A DNA stretch of 64,000 bases from Streptomyces sp. 2114.4 (GCF_900187385.1 NZ_FYEY01000001.1:6138001-6202000), one strand, 5' to 3'. Shown: positions 46,073-54,720, counted from the stretch's first letter. Notes: a model not told the origin generated them from the sequence alone. Program-made: numbers and translations.

Positions 46073-47260
46073 TCAGGCGGCCAGCGCCGCCGCATCCTCC
46101 ACCAGCCGGCCGAGGTCCGGAAGAGCGTGGGACCGGCGCTGGAGTCCCTGGGCGCGGGACCGGTAGGAGCGGTCATCGAGAACGTTGCGCAGCGCCGCGG
46201 CCAGCGCATCGCGTGTCACGTCCTGGACGTTCATCCGGATACCGACGCCCAACTGCTCGAGCCGGGAGGCATTGTGGGACTGCTCCGCGAACAGCGGTAC
46301 GGCCACCATGGGGACTCCGGCTGCCAGCGCCTCCCGGGTGCCGTTGAAGCCGGCATGCGTGAGAAACAGATCGCTGGACCGGAGCAGCAGCTCCTGCTGG
46401 ACGAACGAGGTCAGATGGACGTTGTCGCGGCGCGGTCCGTCCCACTGCTTCGGGTCGCGGTCGGCCCCCAGGGCCACGACACCGGTGACCGGCAGCTCTC
46501 CTAGGGCCTCGATGATGGTGTCCAGCAGCGTGTGGGCGCCGCCGGGAAGCCGGGTAGCGTTCGAGCCGAGGGTGGCGAGGACGAGCGGCCGGTCCGTGTC
46601 GAGTCCGGCGATCTCCGGATCGAGACCTCCCTGCGCCGCCCCGGCGGGGACCTGGTAGTAGCGGGCGCCGGGCAGCCTGCTGTCCGTGGGGTAGAAGTCC
46701 TCCGGAATGACTCCGGCGCGGAAGGCGCGGAACGGGTGCCAGGCGTCGGTAACCGGTGCCAGGCCGAATTTCTCCCGCTGCCGGTTGAGCTCCTCCGTCA
46801 CGGCGGGGTGGGCGTAGGGCGCCATCGGCCCGATGTCCAGAGCGCCGTGTGGGATGCCGAGGATTTCCGCCGCCAGATAGCCGCCGTACTCGGTCGACTC
46901 ATGGAGGATCAGGTCCGGTCGCCAGCTCTTCGCCACATCGAGGAGGTCGGGGACGCTGGCCGCGGCAAGGTGCCCGACGAAGGCCGCGGCGAAGAATTCC
47001 GGCGCCAGCTCCACGGTCACGGAGCCGACCTTCTCGATGCCCGGCGGGGGCGGGATGGTGCCGTCCCGCAGTGCCTCGCCCATCGACGGCATATGGGGCA
47101 ACGTCAGCGCGGTGAGCCCGCGCTCCTCTATGTGCTGGACGACGTCGGCCCCCGTGGCGACGGCCACCTCATGGCCTGCCTCCTGGGCTCGCTCCGCCAC
47201 CGGCAGTACCAGGGGTGCGAGGTGCGAATAGATTGCCTGTGCGGTGATGAGGATGCGCAT
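46073..47260 (-). CDS. Macrolide-type (MGT/GT1) glycosyltransferase
   Basis: This 395-aa soluble enzyme has two Rossmann-like halves (GT-B fold). The acceptor side opens MRILITAQAIYSHLAPLVLP. The donor side carries RPLVLATLGSNATRLPGG and the nucleotide-sugar motif LFLTHAGFNGTREALAAGVP followed by MVAVPLFAEQSHNA. This is the signature of actinobacterial macrolide-inactivating and antibiotic glycosyltransferases (MGT family). It transfers a sugar from a UDP- or TDP-donor to a small hydrophobic acceptor. No biosynthetic cluster is adjacent, so self-protection or detoxification under TetR control is likely. A possible operator lies 78 bases upstream. Confidence 0.88.
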   Translation of the reverse strand: MRILITAQAIYSHLAPLVLPVAERAQEAGHEVAVATGADVVQHIEERGLTALTLPHMPSMGEALRDGTIPPPPGIEKVGSVTVELAPEFFAAAFVGHLAAASVPDLLDVAKSWRPDLILHESTEYGGYLAAEILGIPHGALDIGPMAPYAHPAVTEELNRQREKFGLAPVTDAWHPFRAFRAGVIPEDFYPTDSRLPGARYYQVPAGAAQGGLDPEIAGLDTDRPLVLATLGSNATRLPGGAHTLLDTIIEALGELPVTGVVALGADRDPKQWDGPRRDNVHLTSFVQQELLLRSSDLFLTHAGFNGTREALAAGVPMVAVPLFAEQSHNASRLEQLGVGIRMNVQDVTRDALAAALRNVLDDRSYRSRAQGLQRRSHALPDLGRLVEDAAALAA

Positions 47261-47337
47261 GATGCTCGCTCTCCACGAAGCGGTGCAGGCGCCACGGAGT
47301 GGGCCTCGCCGCGGGTTTCACGGCCGACTGCTCAAAA

Positions 47338-47352
47338 ATAAACGCTTGTTGA
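47338..47352. promoter_or_regulatory. Possible TetR-type operator upstream of the glycosyltransferase
   Basis: ATAAACGCTTGTTGA contains the near-palindrome AAC-GCTT-GTT in a short AT-rich patch, 78-92 bases upstream of the ATG at 47260. AAC(N4)GTT-centred sites are common TetR operators, and a TetR gene lies downstream of the glycosyltransferase. This is one site read by eye. Confidence 0.3.
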
Positions 47353-47359
47353 GAACCTA

Positions 47360-47716
47360 TCACCCGCTTTTCGCGCCGCTTGGCCGACCGCCGACGGCAA
47401 CCCTCGCGTACCTGGTCCGCAGGTGACCCGTGCCGTGCGTCGGTCCACGGGAGTCGCAGGCCGCCGCCGGGCGTGACGTGAGCCCACCGACCCCGACCCG
47501 CCGAGGCCGGCGCGGCGTTCGCCTGCTTGGGCGCGCGGCCGGCTGTTGGTTCTCTGCCGAGGGCTGCCCGCGGTGCACGCAGGTGGCTGAGTTGTCCTGG
47601 CGCCAGCCGCCGGGCGGGTGGTCCATCACGTAGCAGCCTTGCACCAGCCCGACGAGGACGACGATGGAGAACGCGAGGCAGGCGGCAAGCGCTACCCACA
47701 GGACAATCTTCTTGAC
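47360..47716 (-). pseudogene. Small membrane-protein relic lacking a start codon
   Basis: The minus-strand frame reads VKKIVLWVALAACLAFSIVV and continues LVGLVQGCYVMDHPPGGWRQ, a membrane helix followed by a Cys-containing polar tail. It then degrades into Arg/Pro/Gly-rich text to a stop at 47360. The position where ATG is expected is GTC (47714-47716), and no start is found upstream before the corA fragment. It looks like a small membrane protein gene with a damaged start. The rest of 47261-47769 has nothing else. Confidence 0.35.
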
Positions 47717-47768
47717 CCTGCGACGGCCGGTGCTCCTGGAAGCAGACCTCGGAGGCTGGAGCGCCTGA

Positions 47769-47935
47769 CTCAGAGCCAGTCCCGCCTCTTGAAGACGAAG
47801 TACAAACCGGTGCACACGATCGCCATGAGGACGATGGCGAAGGGGTATCCGAACGCCCAGTGCAACTCCGGCACGCGGGCGAAGTTCATGCCGTAGATGG
47901 TGCCCACCAGGGTGGGTGCGAAGAGGTTCGCCGCC
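47769..47935 (-). pseudogene. Detached 3' end of corA (167-bp duplicate)
   Basis: This segment is 167 bases matching 50620-50786 with five mismatches (97% identity), encoding the last about 54 residues of CorA: APTLVGTIYGMNF, then the final helix and FKRRDWL stop. It lacks the N-terminal 85% of the protein and any start. Similarity ends abruptly at 47935/50786. It flanks the decarboxylase gene on the side opposite to intact corA, so it marks a duplication or insertion event. Confidence 0.9.
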
Positions 47936-48085
47936 AAGCCTGGTCGAAGCGGAGGCTGCCGGCAGCCAGGGGCAGTGACGGGCCCAGGGTTGCGCCCTGG
48001 GCCAGTTGCCCCGCACGCGGGAACATACGGGGCAACATCGCCAGGAGGCGGGCGGGCGATTGCGGTCCGGCTGCCCGCCTGCGGG

Positions 48086-49729
48086 TCAGCGCTGGTGGGG
48101 AAGTGGGGGCCGCTGCGCGTCCTTGTCCGCGGAACGGTCGAATGCTCCGGGCTTGGCGAGGTCCTCGAGGAGTTCGTCAATCAACTCCTGGGTGACGTGC
48201 GGCATGACGTAGACGTGGCTGTAGTCGTGGCGGAGTCCACCGAGATTGAGTGGCACGCAGGCCAGCGAGTACTTCTGCGTGATCTCAGCCCGCGGCTGCT
48301 GGAACCAGACGCTGAGCGCGTGATCGCCGTGACCGACCTCGATACCGTCCTCGGCCCAGGGCTCACCGCGTTCCCGCAACTGCTCGCTCAGCCGGCGCAG
48401 GCGTTCGGCCGTGTACTCGGCGATCCGCAGGACCTCGGCGGCCTGTCGCACCTGCTGCTCCTCGCTGAATTGGGCGAGGTGGTTCCACATGGCCAGGGAG
48501 GCGAAGCCGCTGCGGGAGCCGGCGAAGGTGCTGTCGGGAGAGGAGACGACCGCCGGGTCGGACGGCGGGCGCAGCTTGGATCCCGCGCGGGACATGTAGA
48601 TCCCGGTGGGGACGGGCGCGCCGGGGTACTTGTGTCCGCTGGTGACGATCGAGGACACCTCGGGGATCCGGAAGTCGAAGACCGGCGGCGCGGTCTCGAT
48701 GAGTCCGCTGTCGCGGGCCTTCTCCAGGTAGGGGGCGTAGGCCCCGCCGAGGGCTCCGTCGACGTGGATCCAGTACCCGTTGCGGATGCTGACCCGGGTG
48801 GGGTCGTCGGGGTCGAAGCGCACGGTGCGGTCGACGAGGCTGTGCCGCTCGAAGACGGGTCGCAGGCGCTCGCAGGCGCCCTGAACGTCGTCGTAGGCGC
48901 CCTTGAAGACGCTGCCGATGTTGAAGTTGACCAGGACGGGGTGGCCCTTGGCGGCGAAGAAGTCCACGAGGGCCACCAAGGCGTCGACATCGACCGTGCC
49001 CGGACCCTCGTCGCCGCCGGTGGTCGGGACTCCGCCGAGCGGCCACCCGTTGTACGTCTGCATGCCGGTGCCGTCCACGTCGATGGGGCACTCGCCCGGG
49101 TAGAGGCTGCCGCCCAGGTCGTAGAAGGTCGGGATGTCCAGCACCCGCATCGCCTTGATGTGCGAGTAGTGGGTCTCCTGCGAGAAGAACGCTACCGGCA
49201 TGTAGGCGTTGGGGTTGTCGTCGGGGTGCTTGGCCCGCAGGTAGCTGGTGCGGCAGCTGGCATCGCCGGAGACCTCGTCACGCACCAGGGCGTTGCCGTC
49301 CAGGTAGTCACGGGCGTTCCACATGGCGTACAGGTTGCCCTCGGTGCTGCCCATGGACAGCACGTATCCCCACCCGTCCTTATCCCCAGGACTGGCCGGG
49401 TCCTCGGGCAGCGGGGCGTGCCACAGGCGGGCGTAGTGCTCGAGAACCGCCCGCTCCAGCCACCGCGAGTGCAGGCTGTAGTTGCTGTCGACGAACGGGT
49501 CCCCGATGTTGTTGATGTGGTAGCCCAGGAAACGACCCAGCGCGGCGTGGCCGTCGAGCGACAGGTTCACCTGGTAACCCAGAAGACGCTCCCGCTGCCC
49601 GCCCAGGTACCCCTCCAACTTGGCAAGGACCGCGGTCCGCTGCTCATCGGTGTAGGCCTCGGTACCCAGCCGGTAGTCGTCGTTGGCCGGCCGTGCCGTG
49701 AGATGCGTATCGGAGTGTTCGGTAATCAT
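48086..49729 (-). CDS. PLP-dependent amino-acid decarboxylase (group II, histidine-decarboxylase-like)
   Basis: This 547-aa enzyme starts at ATG 49729. Motifs of fold-type I decarboxylases are GYVLSMGSTEGNLYAMWNAR, SQETHYSHIKAMRVLDIP, NFNIGSVFKGAYDDV, WIHVDGALGGAY (Asp for the pyridine nitrogen) and the Schiff-base Lys367 in TSGHKYPGAPVPTG. The combination resembles the PLP-dependent histidine decarboxylases more than GadB (no HxDAA; HVDGA instead). It is longer than Hdc (about 380 aa) at both ends. It likely makes a biogenic amine and consumes a proton. It lies alone between corA copies after an AT-rich upstream patch, suggesting acquisition. The substrate is uncertain. Confidence 0.82.
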   Translation of the reverse strand: MITEHSDTHLTARPANDDYRLGTEAYTDEQRTAVLAKLEGYLGGQRERLLGYQVNLSLDGHAALGRFLGYHINNIGDPFVDSNYSLHSRWLERAVLEHYARLWHAPLPEDPASPGDKDGWGYVLSMGSTEGNLYAMWNARDYLDGNALVRDEVSGDASCRTSYLRAKHPDDNPNAYMPVAFFSQETHYSHIKAMRVLDIPTFYDLGGSLYPGECPIDVDGTGMQTYNGWPLGGVPTTGGDEGPGTVDVDALVALVDFFAAKGHPVLVNFNIGSVFKGAYDDVQGACERLRPVFERHSLVDRTVRFDPDDPTRVSIRNGYWIHVDGALGGAYAPYLEKARDSGLIETAPPVFDFRIPEVSSIVTSGHKYPGAPVPTGIYMSRAGSKLRPPSDPAVVSSPDSTFAGSRSGFASLAMWNHLAQFSEEQQVRQAAEVLRIAEYTAERLRRLSEQLRERGEPWAEDGIEVGHGDHALSVWFQQPRAEITQKYSLACVPLNLGGLRHDYSHVYVMPHVTQELIDELLEDLAKPGAFDRSADKDAQRPPLPHQR

Positions 49730-50234
49730 TCGATGTCCGATTCTGAGCGAAACCGCTGCAAGTGGGGATCGCCGCCAGGCCCCAAATGTCTCGGGAATCG
49801 CTCGGATCTAAGAGGGGCAGGTGGTTGCGCGAGTCAGCCGCCCATACGACGGTCAACGGGCGGTTGCTGAATTGGTCGGTCGCCTGTCGCTGAACTGTCG
49901 AAGCGGCGGTTGCCGCGGAGCGCGGGTGTCGTCCTGTCCAGGAACTCGCGGTACACAGGATATGTGTGACGCGCCGCCCCGATTGACCATCCTTCTATAT
50001 TTATCTCCATCTGGTTATTTCAAGTGGAAAGCGTTTGAGGCCAGTTATCCAGGGGTGCCTTCAGGAGTGACGTTTCGGCAACTCTCGGAAAGGCAGCTTT
50101 GTGCCGCAGGGGTGTGCTGCAGTCGTGTTCTTTTCCGGCCGGGACCAGTCCCGGGCGTCGTCAACTACGGCCTACAACCCGGCCTGCCCTCCTGCCGTCC
50201 TCGCCCGGGGCCGGCCCGGACACGCTCGCCGAAC
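49730..50234 (-). other. Upstream region with an AT-rich patch, no recognised gene
   Basis: Bases 49985-50045 (for example CTTCTATATTTATCTCCATC) are conspicuously AT-rich for this genome. They lie 260-320 bases upstream of the decarboxylase ATG. They may hold its promoter or be a trace of foreign DNA. No frame on either strand between 49730 and 50234 is convincing. Confidence 0.4.
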
Positions 50235-50360
50235 GCGCGAGCAGATCGCCCTCCACCTGACCGGTCACACCCGCGCGATCGCCGCCGACGTACGACGCCG
50301 CGCCCCGACCAGATGCCCAAGGACAGCGGCCCGGGCGCTCGCCGACGTCGTCCAGCGCGA
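50235..50360 (+). pseudogene. Possible relic, plus-strand, frameshifted
   Basis: The plus strand reads REQIALHLTGHTRAIAADVR, then after a frame change MPKDS, then after another ARALADVVQREAKR. The pieces are in order and protein-like, recalling short DUF6415-like Streptomyces proteins. The reading is tentative because the minus strand here is also partly open. Confidence 0.22.
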
Positions 50361-50579
50361 GGCAAAGCGCCACACCGTCGTCGTGCCGCCTTTGCTCACC
50401 TGCTCGGTGGTGGTCCAGCCGATGGTGCGGCCGGTGATCGTTGGCCGGCCGACGTCCGTGACCGCCCTGGTGACGTTCCGAGGGCGCCGGCGGCCGGCAT
50501 TCGCGTCATGTAGATGCCGATCGGGTCCTGAACCTCCACAGTGGACCCGTGGCGCTCGTACAGCTGCCGGGCGGAGCCT
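50290..50579 (-). pseudogene. Unrecognised frameshifted relic, minus strand
   Basis: The minus strand reads SARQLYERHGSTVEVQDPIG and IYMTRMPAAGA, then near 50497 shifts frame into NVTRAVTDVGRPTITGRTIG and WTTTEQVSKGGTTTVWRFAS. Both halves are strongly protein-like. There is no start with a ribosome-binding site and no known family. It lies between the corA 3' end and the decarboxylase's upstream region. Confidence 0.4.
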
Positions 50580-50620
50580 GGGCTGCACTGCCTCACGGGA
50601 CCTCGTCTCACGACGGTTGC

Positions 50621-51802
50621 TCAGAGCCAGTCCCGCCGCTTGAAGACGAAGTACAGACTGGTGCACACGATCGCCATGAGGACGATGGCGAAGGGGTATC
50701 CGAACGCCCAGTGCAACTCCGGCATGCGGGCGAAGTTCATGCCGTAGATGGTGCCCACCAGGGTGGGTGCGAAGAGGATCGCCGCCCATGAGGAGATCTT
50801 TTTGATCTCCTCGTTCTGTTCGAAACCGGCCTCGGCCAGGGCCCGCATTTCGGCGTTCTGCTGCTGGTTCACCAGCGTGGCGTTGACGGCGAGGATGTCC
50901 TGCAGGGCCTGCCGGAAGCCGTCCACGCGGTCGGTGGTGTGCAGTGCGTGGTCGGCCACGTCGCGCAGGTAGCGGCGCAGCTCCTCGTCGATGGCGTACT
51001 TCTCGAAACCCGCGGTCAGGCCCTCCAGCATGCCGTTGAGCGGACGGGTGGCGCGCTGGAACTCGACCACCTCACGGGAGAGTTCGTAGATGCGTCGGGA
51101 AACCCGGGGGTCGCCGCCGAAGACCTCGGTCTCGATCTCGTCGATGTCGTTCTGGACGCCGGCGACGACCGGCTCATAGCCGTCGACGACGGCGTCGAGG
51201 ATGGCGTAGAGAACGGCCTCGGGGCCGCGCTTGAGGAGTTCGGGGGTGTCCTCCATGCGTGCGCGTACGGCCGAGAGGTCGGGGGCGCCGCCGTGCCGCA
51301 CGGTGAGCACGAAGTCGCGGCCGACGAAGACGTGCAGCTCGCCGAAGTCGACCTCCTCCGGGTCGTCGAGATAGCGCGCGGCGCGCAGGACGACGAAGAG
51401 AGTGCCGCCGTAGCGTTCCAGCTTGGGGCGCTGGTGGGCCTCCAGGGCGTCCTCGACGGCGAGGGGGTGGAGGTCGAACTCCGTTGCCAGGGCCAGAAGT
51501 TCGTCGCGGCTGGGGCGGTGCAGGCCGATCCAGGCAAGAGTGCCGGAGGTGGCGCGCTGCTGCCGGAAGGCCTCGGCGAGCGTGTCATGGGTGCCGATCC
51601 GGCGGCCGTCACGGTAGAGGACGGCATTGATGATGCTGCCGGCGGCCTCGGCAGGGGGCCCCGCCGCCGCGTCGGAATCGTCCGTGGGCCCGGCGGGCGT
51701 GGGCCCGGCGGGGCGCTTCTTGGCGGGCTTGCGCAGGCCGCGCAGGCCACGCGGCCGACGACCGGGAGGCTCGGACCCCACGACAGCACCAACCTCCGTC
51801 AC
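50621..51802 (-). CDS. corA: CorA-family Mg2+/divalent-cation channel
   Basis: This protein of about 393 aa is the pentameric inner-membrane channel. It has a long cytosolic N-terminal alpha/beta part (LAWIGLHRPSRDELLALATE, HPLAVEDALEAHQRPKLERY), the stalk helix (VNQQQNAEMRALAEAGFEQN) and two C-terminal helices with the ion-selectivity YGMNF motif. It ends in the basic FKRRDWL. GTG 51802 is used; a GTG at 51783, ten bases after GGAGG, is a good alternative. The first 50 residues are a basic, Pro/Gly-rich extension. Its 3' 167 bases recur at 47769. Confidence 0.9.
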   Translation of the reverse strand: MTEVGAVVGSEPPGRRPRGLRGLRKPAKKRPAGPTPAGPTDDSDAAAGPPAEAAGSIINAVLYRDGRRIGTHDTLAEAFRQQRATSGTLAWIGLHRPSRDELLALATEFDLHPLAVEDALEAHQRPKLERYGGTLFVVLRAARYLDDPEEVDFGELHVFVGRDFVLTVRHGGAPDLSAVRARMEDTPELLKRGPEAVLYAILDAVVDGYEPVVAGVQNDIDEIETEVFGGDPRVSRRIYELSREVVEFQRATRPLNGMLEGLTAGFEKYAIDEELRRYLRDVADHALHTTDRVDGFRQALQDILAVNATLVNQQQNAEMRALAEAGFEQNEEIKKISSWAAILFAPTLVGTIYGMNFARMPELHWAFGYPFAIVLMAIVCTSLYFVFKRRDWL

Positions 51803-51999
51803 ACGGGGATGAACGGGCACACAGAATCTCGACGGAGGATATCTGTCGCGGATGTCGGAACAGGTCATCGGGCATGGTGCAGGATGGACCGGGGCGTGCG
51901 CGCCGTGTGTCACGTCCGCCGAGGTTTGTGTGTTTATCCCTAGAATTGCGCGATGCAGATACCGCAGACAGCCAACACTCTCCCGGACGAGGTGATTCG

Positions 52000-52389
52000 G
52001 TGAACGGCCCCGATGCCACCGACGAGCAGTGGGAAGGGCTGGCCGAGGTCGTCCCGCTCCGCGGCAGCAGTGAGTGGCCCTCCTGGCCCGACCACCGCGC
52101 CCTCCCCGAGGAGGAGCCGGCCGAGGAGGCGCGGCGGTTCATCGTCCTTCGCGTCCAGACCTTCGCGGACGCCCGTGAGGTCGCCGAGTACCTGATGGCG
52201 CAGCTCCCGGTCCTGCTGGACCTCAGCAGCGCCGACGCCGATGTCGCCAAGCGCATCCTGGACTTCTCCAGCGGAGTCGTCTTCGGGCTCGGCAGCGGGA
52301 TGCACCGCGTGGACACCAATGTCTTCCTGCTGGCGCCGACCGGCACCGAGGTCGCGGAAGAGGTGGCGGGCAGTGTCCCCCGTTCGTAG
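52000..52389 (+). CDS. SepF-like cell-division protein (SflB-like)
   Basis: This 129-aa protein starts at GTG 52000 with GAGG upstream. The DUF552/SepF domain fills residues 45-125: RFIVLRVQTFADAREVAEYL, LPVLLDLSSADADVAKRILD and FSSGVVFGLGSGMHRVDTNV. SepF binds FtsZ and anchors it to the membrane. Streptomyces has one SepF in the dcw cluster plus two SepF-like proteins (SflA, SflB). The isolated position beside corA, and the absence of the usual N-terminal amphipathic helix, make this an Sfl-type paralogue rather than SepF itself. Confidence 0.8.
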   Translation: MNGPDATDEQWEGLAEVVPLRGSSEWPSWPDHRALPEEEPAEEARRFIVLRVQTFADAREVAEYLMAQLPVLLDLSSADADVAKRILDFSSGVVFGLGSGMHRVDTNVFLLAPTGTEVAEEVAGSVPRS

Positions 52390-52443
52390 GAAGAGCTGTT
52401 GGACGTAACGGTTCTCCGGCCGGGCGCTGCATAGCGTCCCTTC

Positions 52444-53946
52444 ATGCATTCCGACAGTGTGCGACCGGCGGTCACGGAGTTACGGCTGTCCGCCTTCAAG
52501 TCCCATCGCGGCGTCACCCTGCCGCTCTCCCCGCTGACCCTGTTGAGCGGAGGGAGCGGCAGCGGCAAGTCCAGTGCGCTGCAGGCGTACGAAATCCTCG
52601 CCCGGCTCGGCAGCGGGGAATCGCTCTCACGGGCGGTGGGGGAGGTGGCGGGCAGCCCTGCGGCCTGTGTGCCGGCCGGGGCGCACCCCGACGAACAGGG
52701 GCGGCGCGGTTTCCGCATCGGCTGCACGGTCGACGGCCCGGCCGGCCCCGTCAGCCTCGATCTCGCCGTCCAGGCCGAGCCCGAACTGCGGATCGTCGGC
52801 GAGCGGTTGACCGGCGGCGGCGAGACGTTGCTGACCACCGCACTCACCGACCCCACCCGTCCGGCCGTCCAGGCTGCCTGGCACACGGCGGGTGCGACTC
52901 CCGTGACCCGCGCGCCGCTGCCCGACGACCGGCTGGGCACCTCCCTGCTGCCGCTGCGCGTCGCGGGCAAAACGGCGGGGCAGCGGCTGGTGCTGGCCGC
53001 GGCGGAGCAGGTCGTGGTCGCACTGCGCTCGGCTTTCGTGTGTGACCCGCGACCGGAGGTCATGCGGGGAGCGGGGGCGGGCGGTACGGGTGTGGCCGGT
53101 GAGGGTGACGGACGGGGTACGGAGGGCGGGGGGCCTGGTGCCGGGCGTGCCGGACGTGCCGCCGGGGCGCGCGGGGGCGGCGCGGGAGCCGGGCGCGGGA
53201 AAGCGGTGAGCGCGACGGCGAGGGCGAGGGGGTCCAGCGGGGCGGGCGCTGCCGGAGGAGCTGTGGGGGCCTGGGGTGCGCGGGCACGCAAGACCAGCGG
53301 TGGTGAGGCGGGCGGCTGGGGCCGTGAGGCGGGGGAGCCGCGGGACGAGGGGAGGCTGCGGTCGTCCTGCGACAACCTGCCCATGGTGTTGCAGCGGACG
53401 AGCCGGGAGTGTGCGCGGCGGCATGCGGTGCTGGTCGCGGCGGTGCGGGGGGCGTGTGCCGGTCCCGTCGAGGGGCTGCGTGCGGTGCCGTGGCAGCCGG
53501 GCGGGACGGGAGAGGGGCCGGGCGGCGCTCCTGCGGCGGTGGGACGCGGTGGCTCCACCGGGTCGCACGGCGTACAGGGGGCCGGGGACGCGGCGGGGGG
53601 CCCGGCGGGTGTGCGGGCCGTGCTGGACCGGGGTGAACTGGGGGAGCTGCCCGTCGAGCAGCTCGGCGATGGTGAGCTGCGGTTTCTCGCCCTGGCACTG
53701 GTGCTGCTCACCGGGCCGGACGTACTGGCCATGGATCCGGTCGGGGAGGTCCCGTCGGCCCATCAGCAGATGACGGTGATGGCGGACGGGATGGATCGCT
53801 GTATGGACCGCAGGCAGGCCCGTGAGCTGGTGTCGCTGGCCGTCCGGATGACCGAGCGCGGACATGTGCGGTTGCTGGGGACGGTGCGGGATCCCTCGGT
53901 CGCCGACGGGCTGCCCGGCGTACAGGTGCTACACCTGGGGGCATGA
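52444..53946 (+). CDS. AAA/SMC-like ATP-binding protein with Gly-rich insert
   Basis: This 500-aa protein starts at ATG 52444. It opens LRLSAFKSHRGVTLPLSPLT with the P-loop LLSGGSGSGKSSALQAYEIL, the RecF/OLD-like AAA_21 arrangement. The distal half has ELPVEQLGDGELRFLALALV (signature-like) and LAMDPVGEVPSAHQQM as a degenerate Walker B region. Between them lies a roughly 100-residue Gly/Ala/Arg-rich stretch (about 205-305), probably disordered. Its stop overlaps the MazG-like gene's ATG by four bases, so the products are made together. A DNA-end or nucleotide-quality role is possible but unproven. Confidence 0.75.
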   Translation: MHSDSVRPAVTELRLSAFKSHRGVTLPLSPLTLLSGGSGSGKSSALQAYEILARLGSGESLSRAVGEVAGSPAACVPAGAHPDEQGRRGFRIGCTVDGPAGPVSLDLAVQAEPELRIVGERLTGGGETLLTTALTDPTRPAVQAAWHTAGATPVTRAPLPDDRLGTSLLPLRVAGKTAGQRLVLAAAEQVVVALRSAFVCDPRPEVMRGAGAGGTGVAGEGDGRGTEGGGPGAGRAGRAAGARGGGAGAGRGKAVSATARARGSSGAGAAGGAVGAWGARARKTSGGEAGGWGREAGEPRDEGRLRSSCDNLPMVLQRTSRECARRHAVLVAAVRGACAGPVEGLRAVPWQPGGTGEGPGGAPAAVGRGGSTGSHGVQGAGDAAGGPAGVRAVLDRGELGELPVEQLGDGELRFLALALVLLTGPDVLAMDPVGEVPSAHQQMTVMADGMDRCMDRRQARELVSLAVRMTERGHVRLLGTVRDPSVADGLPGVQVLHLGA

Positions 53947-54302
53947 GTGAGGATCTTCAGGCGCTGCAGCGACGACTGGCCGAGTTCGCGGCCGCACGGG
54001 ACTGGCAGCAGTACCACACGCCCAAGAATCTGGCCGCGGCGCTGAGCGTCGAAGCTGCTGAACTCGTCGAGATCTTCCAGTGGTTGACACCGGAGGAATC
54101 GGCGAGGGTGATGTCGGATCCGCGGAAGGCCGGCCGGGTCGAGGACGAGGTCGCGGATGTCCTGGCGTATCTGCTGCAGTTCTGCGAGGCGCTGGGGGTC
54201 GACGCGGCGGCGGCGCTCGCCGCAAAGATCGAGCGCAATGAGTCTCGGTTCCCGGCGGTCCGCTCGGCGCGGCCGGATCGCCCGCGGGAAGGGGAGGAGT
54301 AG
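53943..54302 (+). CDS. MazG-like nucleotide pyrophosphohydrolase
   Basis: This 119-aa all-helical protein contains QQYHTPKNLAAALSVEAAEL with VEIFQW, then EDEVADVLAYLLQFCEALGV. This is the EExxE...ExxD metal-binding pattern of the MazG/dCTPase (RS21-C6) family. It likely hydrolyses a non-canonical or excess (d)NTP to the monophosphate. It is translationally coupled to the upstream ATPase gene. Length is normal for single-domain members. Confidence 0.85.
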   Translation: MSEDLQALQRRLAEFAAARDWQQYHTPKNLAAALSVEAAELVEIFQWLTPEESARVMSDPRKAGRVEDEVADVLAYLLQFCEALGVDAAAALAAKIERNESRFPAVRSARPDRPREGEE

Positions 54303-54693
54303 GGGGCCGAGCGGGGAGGGTGGCCTCAGCCGGAGGGCGGGCCGCGCGAGGAGGGGCGGGAAGTCAGAGGTGGGCGGGAACCGGCGGGCGGGGTGCCGGT
54401 TCCCGCCCACCGGCGTTCTTGGCTTCTTCCCGGGCTGGTGTCGGCCTGGTCCCGGTCTCGCCCCGGCCCTGGCGCCGGTCCTGGTTTTGGTTTCGGTCCG
54501 GACGCGAGCGCGGGCCAGGAGTCTGGCCGACGCCGCTCCTCCCACCGCCCCCGCAGACGCTGACCATTCCCTGCGGTGCCCTCTTCGGACGTTTCGCGTG
54601 ACTTGTGCAGGACGTGTGGAGGGTGGGGGTGTTGAGGTGCACGGGAAGAGAGGGGGGCGAGGTCGCCCATTGTTACTCTACGGAGTCATGGAT

Positions 54694-54720
54694 CTTTCCA
54701 CATGGTCTCGCTTGTCCACA
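54694..54720. promoter_or_regulatory. Two DnaA-box-like sites in a 523-bp gap
   Basis: TTGTCCACA at 54712-54720 is an exact Streptomyces DnaA box. CTTTCCACA at 54694-54702 is a near match 18 bases upstream in the same orientation. They lie about 105-130 bases before the gene at 54826. The remainder of 54303-54825 is G-rich and without a recognisable gene; repeated TGGTTTTGGTTTCGG-like text occurs near 54481. Confidence 0.5.
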
